A stretch of 64,000 nucleotides of DNA, taken from positions 682,001 through 746,000 of the forward strand of contig NZ_LT900217.1 of NCBI RefSeq assembly GCF_900199375.1. The letters run 5' to 3'. A program made the translations under genes and the position numbers. Below, piece by piece: positions 34,299 through 43,577 of the stretch. The DNA is from Gordonibacter urolithinfaciens (GTDB lineage Bacteria; Actinomycetota; Coriobacteriia; Coriobacteriales; Eggerthellaceae). The notes under the pieces are model-generated. The model searched no databases. It was not told the origin of the DNA and was given only the letters and a program-made list of their open reading frames with translations. How positions within the stretch are numbered: the first letter of the stretch is position 1; every line of letters begins with the position of its first letter.

Positions 34299-34991
34299 CT
34301 ACGCCAGCGCCTGCTCCACGAAGGCGCGGGAGAGCTCGGCGCCTGGCTCGCCCTCGTACTGCGTCATGAGGAAGTGCGTGGCCTTGCGGATCATCGTGGG
34401 CGTCTGGCCCAGGTCGTGCGCGATGTAGGCGATGGCCTCCGGGGAGAGCACGGGGCTCTTCCCCTCCTCGGTGTAGTCCTCTACGAGGCCGCGCACGTAC
34501 TCCTCGAGGCCGGCGTCGTCGAGGGCCTCCATGGTCACTTCCTCGAAGTCGCCCAGCATGCCGCCGAAATCAGACAGGTCGTACTCGGACAGCGGCTTGG
34601 TGGAGGTGATGACGGTGTCCAGGCGCCGCTTCAGGCGCTCGCCCAGCAGCAGCTTGCACATCATAGGCCCCATCTCGGGATCGTCGAAGAAGCCCTCGAA
34701 GTCATCCAGGAACAGCACCTCGTAGGTGCCCAGATCCTCGAAGTAGCCGTCGTAGACCTCGGCGCGCATGGCCTCGGGCAGCTCCGAGCAGGGGCGGTAG
34801 AGCACCTTCTTCGTGGACAGCAGGTCCTTGTCCAGCTGGCGCCCGCGCACGAGCGTCGTCTTGCCGGACTCCTTCGGGCCCACGAGGAATATCTTCTCGG
34901 GCTTGTCGTGCGGCTGGGTGATGTTCGCGATGCGCTCGAACGCCTCGCGGTTGCCGTCGGTCTTGACGAACTCGTCCAGTGGCATTCTCAT
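34299..34991 (-). CDS. DnaA/Hda-like AAA+ ATPase
   Basis: A 230-residue P-loop ATPase. Walker A is GPKESGKTTLV (38-48), Walker B LFLDDFE (93-99), and the C-terminal lid-like helix region is SPEAIAYIAHDLGQTPTMIR. The DnaA DNA-binding domain is absent, as in Hda and DnaC-like proteins. The start 34991 follows AGGGGAG; ATG 34985 is also possible. It might act in replication control or as an ATP-driven remodeller. It lies between an isomerase gene and operon H-G, with terminators on both sides, so it is a single-gene unit. Any link to the Mo enzymes is unproven. Confidence 0.7.
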   Translation of the reverse strand: MRMPLDEFVKTDGNREAFERIANITQPHDKPEKIFLVGPKESGKTTLVRGRQLDKDLLSTKKVLYRPCSELPEAMRAEVYDGYFEDLGTYEVLFLDDFEGFFDDPEMGPMMCKLLLGERLKRRLDTVITSTKPLSEYDLSDFGGMLGDFEEVTMEALDDAGLEEYVRGLVEDYTEEGKSPVLSPEAIAYIAHDLGQTPTMIRKATHFLMTQYEGEPGAELSRAFVEQALA

Positions 34992-35207
34992 GGTGATGAC
35001 TCCCCTTTCGCCTTCTTTGCCTGACCGGCCGCGAAGCCGCGCCGCCGGGGCGCGCTCCGCTGCGATGTACCGCCATTCATAGTAGCAAGGCCGCCGACCC
35101 AAGGCGAGTATGAAGGCCGCAACTCATACCAGAAGGGGTATGCCGCTGCGTATGAGATCGGCAATGCCCAGGCCGGCTGCGGCTGGCAGGGAGCCCTGGC
35201 AAAGGAA

Positions 35208-35236
35208 GGCAGACAGCCGTTTGAGAGCCGTCTGCC
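35208..35236 (-). terminator. Terminator of operon H-G
   Basis: On the minus strand GGCAGACGGC and GCTGTCTGCC pair (one G-T) around TCTCAAACG, followed by TTCCTTT. It starts 37 bases after the stop of large subunit G. Confidence 0.65.
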
Positions 35237-35272
35237 TCCTAGTAAGATTGCCCGCGTTCGCATCTGCCGGCT

Positions 35273-37834
35273 TTACGCCTCGACCGGCTCGCCGGTTTTC
35301 AAGTCGGTGCGCTCGCCCGTTGCGGGGTCAACCAGCTGGTTGGCCATGACGTCGTAGTCCATGCCCGCCTCCCGCGCCCTGCGGAAACGCTCGATCTCCC
35401 CTTGTCGCGGCGACTCGACCTTTCGGTACCAAGGAAAGTTTCCCGTCGCGGCGATCTGCTCATAGGGCATCGTATCGCCCTCCCTCACCGGATAGACCTT
35501 GCAGATCATTCCCTTGATAGGCGACCCCACGCCTCCCTGGCCGGTCACGAACGCCCGCGTGCAGTTGTTCGGATTGGACTCGAACGTGCCGAACAGATAG
35601 GGAGCGGACGGATCGGACTCGGGGAACCACCAGCCGTGCTCGGCATGAACGGTTTTCTCGTTGACCACCGGCGAGACCTTCGCCTGCTGTTTGAAGCGGC
35701 CATGGTCGTTCTCTATCCACACCCACTGGCCGTCCTGGATGCCGTACCTTTCGGCCGTGGCCGGGTTGATGAGCACCCGCGGCTGGGGATGCAGCTCGCG
35801 CATGGTGGGCAACTGCCGATGCTCGCTATGGAAGAACTCGAACGACCTGCCACCGCAGGTCAAGATCAGCGGGTACTCATCCATGAGCTCTGGCGTGGAC
35901 AAGGGGCCCTCCGGCGGCTCGGTATGGAACGGCGTGGTATCCAAGCCCCAGTATCGATACAGAAGGGGTGCGAGCTCCAAGCGACCCGACGGCGTCCCGT
36001 AGCCCACCGAGCCGTCTTCGCGGAACATGCCCTTCTCGGCCTTGTGGTACGTCGCGTTGAACTCGTCGTAAGCGTGCCCCACCATGGAAGGATCGCGTAC
36101 GAGCTCTTCCCACGAAGCCGTGAACAGCGTCTTGCCCGTGTTCTTGGCCCCGCCTTGGTCGGTGGCCTCCGTCGTAGCGGAGAAGGAGCCGGTGCCGTCG
36201 TGCAGATACCAGTTGAGCCAGTCGATATCGGTCTCCCACTGGCCGAACACCTCGGGGTTCAGGCGCTTGCCCAAATCGAGAATAATTTGCTCGTCCGACT
36301 TCGCCTCGTAAAAATCAACCACCTTAACCATGGCGCGGCAAGGCGACCACCACGTACGCGCCGAATTGCGCTCGGCGCTCATGGCAACCGGCAAGACGAT
36401 GTCGGCCAGAGCCACCGACGTCGGCGTAAGGTAGGGATCGGCATTCACGATAAACGGTATGTTCTGCATGGCTTTCATGACACGAGGAGCATCCTGGCTC
36501 GGACACGACAGCGTGTTGGACGACTGTATCCACATCATCTTGATGGGATACGGGAACCCGTCCTCGATGGCCTGGAGCAGCCCGTCCGAGCTCGCATGGG
36601 CCACGAAGTCGCCGCCTTCGATGGACAGGGCGAAGTTGTTGTTGAGCTTCTTGGCGCGCCATTCGGGCGGCGTGAGGTGCTCGCCCGACGCGTAACCGGC
36701 GTTGATCTCGAACGCGTTGTGCACGAGGATGTTGCCGCCCGGAACGTCCACGTTGCCGCACAAGGCCATGAGGTCGCAGCCTGCAAGGCACAAGGCCATT
36801 GCCGAAACTTGCTGGTCGAACGCGAGGCCCCACTGGATGGCACCCGGCTCGGCCCGCGCGTACAAACGCGCCGAATCACGGATGTCGTCGGGATTCAAAT
36901 CGCAAATCGCCGCCGCCCATTCGGGCGTCGTCTCGCGCACCGACTCGACAAGCTCGTCGAAGCCGGAGCACCAGGCTTCGACATGCTCCTTGTCGTACAG
37001 CTCCTCCCCGATGATGACGTTCAGCCAAGCGCAGGCAAGAGCGGCATCGGTTCCAGGTCGTATCTGCAGCCAATGCTCGGCGCGCACGCCCCACCACGTC
37101 AGCCTCGGGTCGATGGAGATGATCTTCGTCCCCATCTGCACGCACTGCACCAGCCAGTGGCCCACGTAGCCGTCAGCGTTCGACGCAAGCGGCTCGTTGC
37201 CCCACACCACCAGCACCTCCGGCGGTACCCACTCGGCGTTGCCGTAGCGGTCCGCATGCGTCTCGGACGCGTCCACGATGGGGAAGTCGCCGAAAGGCGC
37301 GATGCTGCCGCAGATGCGCGGCATGTAGCAGGAAAAGCCGGTAAAGCCGAAGGTCGAGATGTTGGGCGTCTTCAGGCCTGCTTGGCCGAAGAACGGCACT
37401 TGCCAGTTGATGTTGCGCCCGGTTCCGTGCACGCAGATGATGGCGTTGCCGCCGTCCGTCTCCCAAATGCCCCTCACCCGTTCCTCGATCTCGTCGTATG
37501 CCTCGTCCCACGAGATGCGCTCCCACTTGTTCTCGCCGCGCTCTCCGGCGCGCCTCATGGGGTACTTCAGGCGGTCGGGATGGTTCAGGGACTCGTCGAG
37601 CGTCAGGCATTTGATGCAGAGCTTGCCGTTCGTGCACGGATCCAGCGGATCGCCCTCCACGCGCCTTACCTTGCCATCTTTTTCGTAAAGCAGGATCCCG
37701 CACGAGGTATGGCAGCCCGGAGGCGAGTAGTGGTACGTGCGCGTGACGGTGTAGCCGTCCTCCTCCCAGCGCCATTCCCCCTCATGATAGGCAGCGCGAT
37801 CAACACCATCAAGAAATTCCTGGTAATCAGCCAA
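35273..37834 (-). CDS. Molybdopterin-dependent oxidoreductase large subunit G (TTG start)
   Basis: An 853-residue bis-MGD enzyme, the last gene of operon H-G. The start is TTG at 37834, directly after AAAGGAGAG; the resulting MADYQEFLDGVDRAAYHEGE aligns with MIDYEEFLDGIDRKAYHEGE of large subunit H, while the ATG at 37861 has no ribosome site. Cysteines 41 and 45 (PGCHTSCG) and 73/76 (GKLCIKC) form the Fe-S region. GTGRNINWQVPF is shared with H only. The predicted Mo-ligand cysteine is C169 in FTGFSCYMPR. There is no Fe-S partner gene next to it, so it may use the Fe-S protein of H or the orphan at 18078. No signal peptide. Confidence 0.85.
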   Translation of the reverse strand: MADYQEFLDGVDRAAYHEGEWRWEEDGYTVTRTYHYSPPGCHTSCGILLYEKDGKVRRVEGDPLDPCTNGKLCIKCLTLDESLNHPDRLKYPMRRAGERGENKWERISWDEAYDEIEERVRGIWETDGGNAIICVHGTGRNINWQVPFFGQAGLKTPNISTFGFTGFSCYMPRICGSIAPFGDFPIVDASETHADRYGNAEWVPPEVLVVWGNEPLASNADGYVGHWLVQCVQMGTKIISIDPRLTWWGVRAEHWLQIRPGTDAALACAWLNVIIGEELYDKEHVEAWCSGFDELVESVRETTPEWAAAICDLNPDDIRDSARLYARAEPGAIQWGLAFDQQVSAMALCLAGCDLMALCGNVDVPGGNILVHNAFEINAGYASGEHLTPPEWRAKKLNNNFALSIEGGDFVAHASSDGLLQAIEDGFPYPIKMMWIQSSNTLSCPSQDAPRVMKAMQNIPFIVNADPYLTPTSVALADIVLPVAMSAERNSARTWWSPCRAMVKVVDFYEAKSDEQIILDLGKRLNPEVFGQWETDIDWLNWYLHDGTGSFSATTEATDQGGAKNTGKTLFTASWEELVRDPSMVGHAYDEFNATYHKAEKGMFREDGSVGYGTPSGRLELAPLLYRYWGLDTTPFHTEPPEGPLSTPELMDEYPLILTCGGRSFEFFHSEHRQLPTMRELHPQPRVLINPATAERYGIQDGQWVWIENDHGRFKQQAKVSPVVNEKTVHAEHGWWFPESDPSAPYLFGTFESNPNNCTRAFVTGQGGVGSPIKGMICKVYPVREGDTMPYEQIAATGNFPWYRKVESPRQGEIERFRRAREAGMDYDVMANQLVDPATGERTDLKTGEPVEA

Positions 37835-37888
37835 TGTTCTCTCCTTTCCTTGTAGCCGCATCGCAATCGAAGCTTTGAGGCGCGCCCG

Positions 37889-39133
37889 TTACTCCCACTG
37901 CGCCCGCAGCTTCTTCTTTTGGGTGAGGGCTATGCCCACCAGCACCGCGCAAGCGGCCAGAATGGCAATCCCCGCGAAGAACGAGCCGATGTAGCTGCCT
38001 GTGAGATCGAAGCAGGCCCCCACTGCGGCAGCTCCGAAGCAGCCGATGATCCCCGACATGCGCGAGTACGACAGTATCTGCGCGAAGTACTTTTTCCCGA
38101 ACAACTCCGATATGAGCGTCGGAACCGAGATGGTGATGATGACCGAGTTCATGCCGAACACGAAAGCGCATGCCATGAGCGGCACCTCGGCCTGCAAGAA
38201 CGAGAAGCCGAGCAACGAGGCAGCCGTCACCCCCAAGGTGATGTACGTGGATGCGGCAACGCCTATCTTGTCGGTAACCCACCCCATGACCAGCGTGGCC
38301 ACGCTGTAGCCGAGCTGGGCCATCGACAGTATGCCGGCACCGAACGCAGCCGAGTACCCGATGGACTCGGCGAATCCCGGCAGGTGATTGTTGTATCCGC
38401 TGAACAGAGCCTCGATGCCTGCATACAGGAACACGCAGACGAAGGCCAGCGTGACGATCGCCTTACGGGCGGGCATGCCCTTCTCCGATGCCCGGGTCTC
38501 GGCCATCGCCTCGCCCTGTTCCGCGCCGTAAGGCCGCAGGCCCATATCGGAGGGATGGAGGCGGAATACGAACAACGTGAACGGGAGGACGATGACGCAC
38601 ATGGCCAACGCGATGCTGGGGTAGGCCATGCGCCAGCCTACGGTCTCTATCAGGAAATTGCCGAATATCGGGAAGAAGAACCCGCCGATGCCCGACCCGC
38701 ACATGGCGATGCCGAGCGCGGTACCGCGCTTGGCCACGAACCAGTTCTCGATGAGAACCGTCGAGGCCACAACGAACACGAGGGCGCCCGCGACGCCGAG
38801 GACGACGCCTGCCGCATACCACTGCCAAAGCTCGTTCATAATACCCATCGCAGCCTCGGTGGCCGCCAGCACCAGAAAGCACGTTGTCAGGAACACGCGA
38901 AAATCCCATTTCGGAAGGTATTTCGCAACCAGCGGATACGTGGCCGTCGTGGCAATGAAGTAGAACGTGAGGTACAGCGCAAGCGCACCGCGATCGAACC
39001 CCAGCTCGTTGCAGACGGGCACGATGAAAATCCCGCCCGCGTTCATGATGGCCCCCAAAGCCCCGGCCTGAAGAAAGAAGCACCCGATCATCACCCACCA
39101 TGCATAATGGACGCCCTGCGATTTCTCCGACAC
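37889..39133 (-). CDS. MFS transporter, oxalate/formate antiporter-like (GTG start)
   Basis: A 414-residue carrier with about twelve hydrophobic segments; HYAWWVMIGCFFLQAG and an ENWFVAKRGTALGIAMCGSG loop are typical of the monocarboxylate/OFA-like branch. GTG at 39133 is chosen because AGGAGG lies eight bases upstream; the GTG at 39142 overlaps that ribosome site. It is the fourth gene of operon H-G, between a second MFS gene and large subunit G. Probably carries an organic-acid substrate or exchanges substrate for product. A perfect 34-base palindrome lies just before its ribosome site. Confidence 0.85.
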   Translation of the reverse strand: MSEKSQGVHYAWWVMIGCFFLQAGALGAIMNAGGIFIVPVCNELGFDRGALALYLTFYFIATTATYPLVAKYLPKWDFRVFLTTCFLVLAATEAAMGIMNELWQWYAAGVVLGVAGALVFVVASTVLIENWFVAKRGTALGIAMCGSGIGGFFFPIFGNFLIETVGWRMAYPSIALAMCVIVLPFTLFVFRLHPSDMGLRPYGAEQGEAMAETRASEKGMPARKAIVTLAFVCVFLYAGIEALFSGYNNHLPGFAESIGYSAAFGAGILSMAQLGYSVATLVMGWVTDKIGVAASTYITLGVTAASLLGFSFLQAEVPLMACAFVFGMNSVIITISVPTLISELFGKKYFAQILSYSRMSGIIGCFGAAAVGACFDLTGSYIGSFFAGIAILAACAVLVGIALTQKKKLRAQWE

Positions 39134-39152
39134 GGAAAACACCTCCTAGAAG

Positions 39153-39186
39153 GCAGCCTTTCCGCCTAGCTAGGCGGAAAGGCTGC
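39153..39186. repeat. Perfect 34-base palindrome between two MFS genes
   Basis: GCAGCCTTTCCGCCTAG followed directly by its exact reverse complement. It forms a long hairpin five to ten bases upstream of the AGGAGG of the next gene. No T-tract follows, so transcript stabilisation, partial attenuation or translational control are more likely than full termination. Confidence 0.6.
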
Positions 39187-39201
39187 TGAATCGATTGTCC
39201 G

Positions 39202-40467
39202 TCACGCCTCCCAGTGCGCCTCCCTGACCTTCTTGGCAGGGACGAACGACAACAGGATGATGGCAATGGCAACGACTGCGATTACCGCTCCGACCAGGAA
39301 CGAGCCGCTATAGGTTTTCGTCATGTCGAAGATGATGCCGATGACCGGGGCGCCCATGGACCCGCACAGCCCCACGCCCATCATGCAGTAGGACAAGATC
39401 TTATCGTAGGCCTTCATGCCGAAGTGCTCGCGTGCCAGCATCGGCACCGAGATGGTGACGATGGCGTTGTTCATGCCGAAGAAGAATGCCGTGACCATGA
39501 GGGCGAGCTCGGTAGAGGCCATGGAGAAGCTCACATAGCAGACGATCAGGATGGCGTAAAGAATGACCGTGAGCCAGCGCACGCCGATCTTGTCGACCAG
39601 GATGCCGCCGACGAGCGAGGCGATGATATAGCCGACCTGCAACGCGATCATGAGCGTCGATGAGAAGATGAGCGCCTCGGGGCCGAGCACCTCCACGGCG
39701 TTGGCCTGCACGAAGGAGTTGAAGCTGCCCGGGAAGGCCGACAGCATGCAACCTAGGAACAGCAGGACGAAGGCGAGCGTCGGCAGCGCGAACTTCAAGG
39801 GCACGCCCGGCAGGCTCTTGGACTCGCCCATCTCGTCTTCTTCGGCACCGAACGCATGGAGCCCAATCTTCGCCGGATCCTCGCAGAACACCGTGAGCGA
39901 GAAGAAGAGGATGCACAGCAGCAGGATGGCGTTCAGGTAATAGGCGCTCTGCCACCCCATGACCGTGGACAGCGACGTGAACACCAACGGGAAGAGGGCG
40001 CCTCCGACGCCGGACATCAGCTGCGCGATGCCCAGGTAGCGCCCGAGCACCTTCTTGCCGAACCAGGCCCCCATGAGCAGCGGCGTGGCGTACAGGAAGT
40101 ACATGCCGCCCGTCAAGCCCATAACCGCGCCTATGGCCATGAACTGCCATGTCCAGCTTGCGTCGGCGAACGTGAACGCGACGACGCACAGGGCGGTGAC
40201 GACGACGTCGAGGGAGATGACTATCCTCGCCCCGAACTTGGGGATGAGTATCCCCGCGAAGAACGTGCCGAACAGCGCGGCTATGCCGTAGCAGGTGATC
40301 CACATGGCGAACACGCCCATATCCACGCCTACGGCAGCGGGGACGATGGCAAAGAACGCTGATGACGAGTTGAGCACGGTCCCCAAGCCGCACGCCTGCA
40401 TGACGCAGCAGCCCACGAACACGAGCATGGCCCTTTTCTTGCTGCGCGCATCTATATCGGTAGACAT
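39202..40467 (-). CDS. MFS transporter, oxalate/formate antiporter-like
   Basis: A 421-residue carrier with about twelve hydrophobic segments, MSTDIDARSKKRAMLVFVGC at the start and GAWFGKKVLGRYLGIAQLMS in the middle loop, related to its neighbour at 37889. ATG 40467 follows AAGGAGGATA. Third gene of operon H-G. Two related carriers in one operon with two Mo enzymes suggests each enzyme has its own substrate carrier, or one imports and one exports; this is inference. Confidence 0.85.
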   Translation of the reverse strand: MSTDIDARSKKRAMLVFVGCCVMQACGLGTVLNSSSAFFAIVPAAVGVDMGVFAMWITCYGIAALFGTFFAGILIPKFGARIVISLDVVVTALCVVAFTFADASWTWQFMAIGAVMGLTGGMYFLYATPLLMGAWFGKKVLGRYLGIAQLMSGVGGALFPLVFTSLSTVMGWQSAYYLNAILLLCILFFSLTVFCEDPAKIGLHAFGAEEDEMGESKSLPGVPLKFALPTLAFVLLFLGCMLSAFPGSFNSFVQANAVEVLGPEALIFSSTLMIALQVGYIIASLVGGILVDKIGVRWLTVILYAILIVCYVSFSMASTELALMVTAFFFGMNNAIVTISVPMLAREHFGMKAYDKILSYCMMGVGLCGSMGAPVIGIIFDMTKTYSGSFLVGAVIAVVAIAIILLSFVPAKKVREAHWEA

Positions 40468-40510
40468 AACGATATCCTCCTTAAAGCTTGACATTCCCCT
40501 GTTTCGGTAG

Positions 40511-40555
40511 GCCCGGCACGGCACCTCCTGCCCCAAGACGGGGAACCGGCCGGGC
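40511..40555. repeat. Intercistronic hairpin between Fe-S H and MFS
   Basis: GCCCGGC and GCCGGGC enclose a smaller CCCC/GGGG stem. No T-tract. Like the palindrome at 39153 it may set relative expression inside operon H-G. Confidence 0.4.
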
Positions 40556-40563
40556 TCGGCCTG

Positions 40564-40905
40564 CTACTTCGTGTAGAGCGCCCAGCGGGTCTCGCCGCCC
40601 ATCTTCTTCACCAGATCCTCGGCCTCGCCGTAGTACATGCACCATGCCTGGCAGTGCTGCACGCACATGGGCATCTTCCCGGCTTCCGTGCGAGAAGCGC
40701 ACATATCGCAAGCCTTGGTGAGAACGGGGAGCCAGGTCCACTCCCAACGCTCGGGTCCTTCCTTGCCCTCGTAGGCGTAGGGCCCGGTCTCGGTGAGCTT
40801 GATGCCGAACTCGCCCTTGGGCAGCCCGAGCTCCTTCTTGCAAGCCACCTCGCACGAATGGCAGCCGGTGCAGTACTCGTAGTTGATCAGAATCGCCTTG
40901 GTCAT
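40564..40905 (-). CDS. Two-cluster 4Fe-4S electron-transfer subunit H
   Basis: A 113-residue ferredoxin-like protein with CTGCHSCEVAC and CDMC ... CVQHC, predicting two [4Fe-4S] clusters. It starts 13 bases after large subunit H, with AAGGAGGAGG before the ATG (40905). It is the only small subunit in an operon with two large subunits (H and G), so it may serve both. It ends WALYTK, without an extension. Confidence 0.87.
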   Translation of the reverse strand: MTKAILINYEYCTGCHSCEVACKKELGLPKGEFGIKLTETGPYAYEGKEGPERWEWTWLPVLTKACDMCASRTEAGKMPMCVQHCQAWCMYYGEAEDLVKKMGGETRWALYTK

Positions 40906-40918
40906 GATAGCCTCCTCC

Positions 40919-43411
40919 TTATGCTTGCATGGGCTGGTAGTCGTCGCGCCAGCCACCGAGTTGCGTGATCTGCTCTCCGGGCATGACGTCGCCGTCCTTT
41001 ACCTTGTAGATACGGCAGCGCGTGCACTTGATGGGCGACCCGATGCCGCCGGGACCGGATTGGAAGTTGCGCGTGAGGTTGTTCACGTTGTAGTCGAAGC
41101 ACCCGTGCAGGTGCGGCACGGCCCCCTCCTCCTCGGGCTTCCACCAACCGTGCTCGGCCGATAGGCAGTCGTCGGGAATGCCGGCGAACACCTCGGCCAT
41201 CTGCTTGCAGCGCCCCTCGTCGTTCTCCATCCAGATCCAATCGCCGTCCTGCAGGCCGTATTCGGCGGCCGTTCCGGGCGACACCTTCACGCGCGGCTCG
41301 GGGTGGAACTCGCGCATCGTGGGCGCCTGGCGGTGCTCCGTATGGAAGAACTCGTAGGAGCGAGCGCCGTTTATCAGATAGAACGGGAACTTCTCCATGA
41401 TCTCCGGGGTGGTCTCCCAGGTCTCGGGAGCAGGCGTGTACACCGGGTACGGCGGTATCCCCCACGATTGGAAGATGGTCGGCACCAGCTCGATGCGGCC
41501 GGAGGGCGTGTTGAACCCGACCTGGCCGTCGGGGCGCAGCATTCCCTTCTCGTGCTTGAAATAGGTTGCGTTCCATTCGTCGTAGGCATGGCCGCCCGCT
41601 TCGACCAGCTGGTCGAAGGTGTAAGGACACTTCGTGGTGACGGACGGGCCCCCGTCCTCGGTCACGGAGGTGTGGCCCCAGTTGTCGTCCGTGGCGGCCG
41701 AGAAGTTCGCCTTCTGCACTTTGCCGTCGGGCCCCACGACCGCGAGGTCGGTCAGCAGGTAGTCGTTGATGAGGTCCTCGGCAGACTCCCAGCGCACGAA
41801 CAGGTCGGGGTTCAGACGGCGGCCCAGCCAAAGCGCTATCTCCTCGTCGGATTTCGCCTCGTAGAAACTCGTGACCTTCTTCATGGCGCGCAACGGCGTC
41901 CACCAGGTACGAGCCGAATCGCGCTCCACCGACATGGATACCGGCAGGACAAGGTCGGCGATGGCGACCATCGTCGGCGTGACGAACGGGTCGGCATACA
42001 CGATGAAGGGTATCTCCTTCATGTACTTGTAGGCACGCGGCACCTGCCCCTCGTGGCCAGCGAACGCATTGCAGCTCTGCGCCCACAGCATCTTGATGGG
42101 GTACGGCTCGCCCGTTGCGGGGACCTCGCCCGCCTCGAGCACCGAGGCCATCGCATCGCAGTTCGACATGCCCACGAAATCGAGCCCTTGGTCGCCAACC
42201 ATCCACTTGCGGAACTTGCGTTCGAGGGCCTGCGGGTCGGCGTAGAGGTCCACCGAAGAGTAGCCGGCGTTGATGTCGAACGAGTTGTGCACGAGCACGT
42301 GCGTGCCGGGCTTCTCGATGTTGCCGCAGATGGCCATGAGATCGCACACGGCCTCCACCCAATGCATGGACGACCTCGTGCCGGCATCGAATACGAGGCC
42401 CCATTGTATGGCCCCGCGGTCGGCGCTCGCGTAGAGGCGCGCCGCTGCGACGATCTCGTCCTCGGGAACGCCGGTAATCGATGCCGCCCAGGCGGGCGAG
42501 AACTGCTGCACATGCTCCTTGAGCTCGTCGTAGTAGGCGCACCAGTTGTCGACGAACTCATGATCGATCAGATCCTCGCCCATGATCACGTTGAGCCACG
42601 CGAGCGCGATACAGCAGTCCGTGCCGGGTCGCGGCCTCAGCCAGTGCTCGGCACGCGCCCCCCACCAGGTGAGAACGGGATCGATGGAGACTACCTTGGT
42701 GCCCATCTGCACGCACACGTTCAGCCAATGGCCCAGGTAGCCGTCACCGTTCGATTTCAAAGGCTCGTTGCCCCAGACCACCAGCACATCAGGGCGCACC
42801 CACTCGCTATGGGCGTAGCGCTCGGGCAACGTCTCCGACGCGTCGACGATAGGATAGTCTCCCAAGGGGCCGGCGGCACCGCACACGCGGGGCATGTAGC
42901 ACCACCATCCCGAAAAGTAGATACCGCCCACGTTCGCAGTCCGGAAGCACGCCCCGGCTATGAACGGGACCTGCCAGTTGATGTTGCGACCCGTGCCATG
43001 GCCCACCAGAATGGATTCGCGGCCCAGGCCCTTGCCGTCGATCTCCTCTTTGATGTAGGTATCGATCATGTCGAGCGCCTCGTCCCACGAGATGCGCTCC
43101 CACTTGTTCTCTCCGCGCTCGCCCGCGCGTCTCATGGGGTACTTCAGACGTTGGGGATGGTTCACCATCTCGTCCAGGTCCAGGCAGCGCATGCACAGCT
43201 TCCCGTTCGCATACGGGTCGAGCGGATCACCCTCCACCTTCTCCAGCTTGCCGTCCTTGGTATACAGCAGGACACCGCAGGAGTCGTGGCAGCCGGGAGC
43301 GCTGTAGTTGTAGGTGCGCGTGACGGTGCAGCCGTCCTCCTCCCATTCCACCTCCCCTTCGTGGTACGCCTTGCGATCGATGCCGTCCAAGAACTCCTCG
43401 TAGTCAATCAT
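40919..43411 (-). CDS. Molybdopterin-dependent oxidoreductase large subunit H
   Basis: An 830-residue bis-MGD enzyme. Cysteines 41 and 45 (PGCHDSCG) and 73/76 (GKLCMRC) form the Fe-S region. KWERISWDEA is at about 103-112. GTGRNINWQVPF follows. The predicted Mo-ligand cysteine is C171 in FSGWWCYMPR. It has no signal peptide. The start 43411 follows AAAGGAGGAG. It leads operon H-G and shares with operon I an 83-base upstream block. It is most similar to subunit G; together they form a separate subgroup from A, B, C, E, F and I. Family precedent is reductive dehydroxylation of catechols or related reactions. Confidence 0.85.
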   Translation of the reverse strand: MIDYEEFLDGIDRKAYHEGEVEWEEDGCTVTRTYNYSAPGCHDSCGVLLYTKDGKLEKVEGDPLDPYANGKLCMRCLDLDEMVNHPQRLKYPMRRAGERGENKWERISWDEALDMIDTYIKEEIDGKGLGRESILVGHGTGRNINWQVPFIAGACFRTANVGGIYFSGWWCYMPRVCGAAGPLGDYPIVDASETLPERYAHSEWVRPDVLVVWGNEPLKSNGDGYLGHWLNVCVQMGTKVVSIDPVLTWWGARAEHWLRPRPGTDCCIALAWLNVIMGEDLIDHEFVDNWCAYYDELKEHVQQFSPAWAASITGVPEDEIVAAARLYASADRGAIQWGLVFDAGTRSSMHWVEAVCDLMAICGNIEKPGTHVLVHNSFDINAGYSSVDLYADPQALERKFRKWMVGDQGLDFVGMSNCDAMASVLEAGEVPATGEPYPIKMLWAQSCNAFAGHEGQVPRAYKYMKEIPFIVYADPFVTPTMVAIADLVLPVSMSVERDSARTWWTPLRAMKKVTSFYEAKSDEEIALWLGRRLNPDLFVRWESAEDLINDYLLTDLAVVGPDGKVQKANFSAATDDNWGHTSVTEDGGPSVTTKCPYTFDQLVEAGGHAYDEWNATYFKHEKGMLRPDGQVGFNTPSGRIELVPTIFQSWGIPPYPVYTPAPETWETTPEIMEKFPFYLINGARSYEFFHTEHRQAPTMREFHPEPRVKVSPGTAAEYGLQDGDWIWMENDEGRCKQMAEVFAGIPDDCLSAEHGWWKPEEEGAVPHLHGCFDYNVNNLTRNFQSGPGGIGSPIKCTRCRIYKVKDGDVMPGEQITQLGGWRDDYQPMQA

Positions 43412-43480
43412 GGACTCTCCTCCTTTATCATCCCGGGCCGATGCCGCCAATGGCGCGAAGGATACGTAGCCGGAAATCGC

Positions 43481-43563
43481 CTGTCATCGTGGCGTTCTCG
43501 GTGTTTTGGCCCGTACCCTGAACTTGACGATGCCCGACCTCGGGAAACACGGATAAATAAGCC
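43481..43563 (-). promoter_or_regulatory. Conserved 83-base promoter block of operon H-G
   Basis: On the minus strand it runs from GGCTTATTT through CATCGTCAA and CAGGGTA to AACGCCACGATGACAG. It aligns without gaps to 47234-47316 upstream of operon I and ends 69 bases before the start of H. It probably holds the promoter and binding sites for a shared activator; the LuxR pair next to operon I is the prime candidate. No textbook -35/-10 pair is evident. Confidence 0.6.
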
Positions 43564-43577
43564 TCTTCGTCTCTTCG

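Noticed and set aside
37835-37861. ATG start for large subunit G
   Set aside because: It has no ribosome site and adds nine residues absent from paralogue H; the TTG after AAAGGAGAG fits much better.
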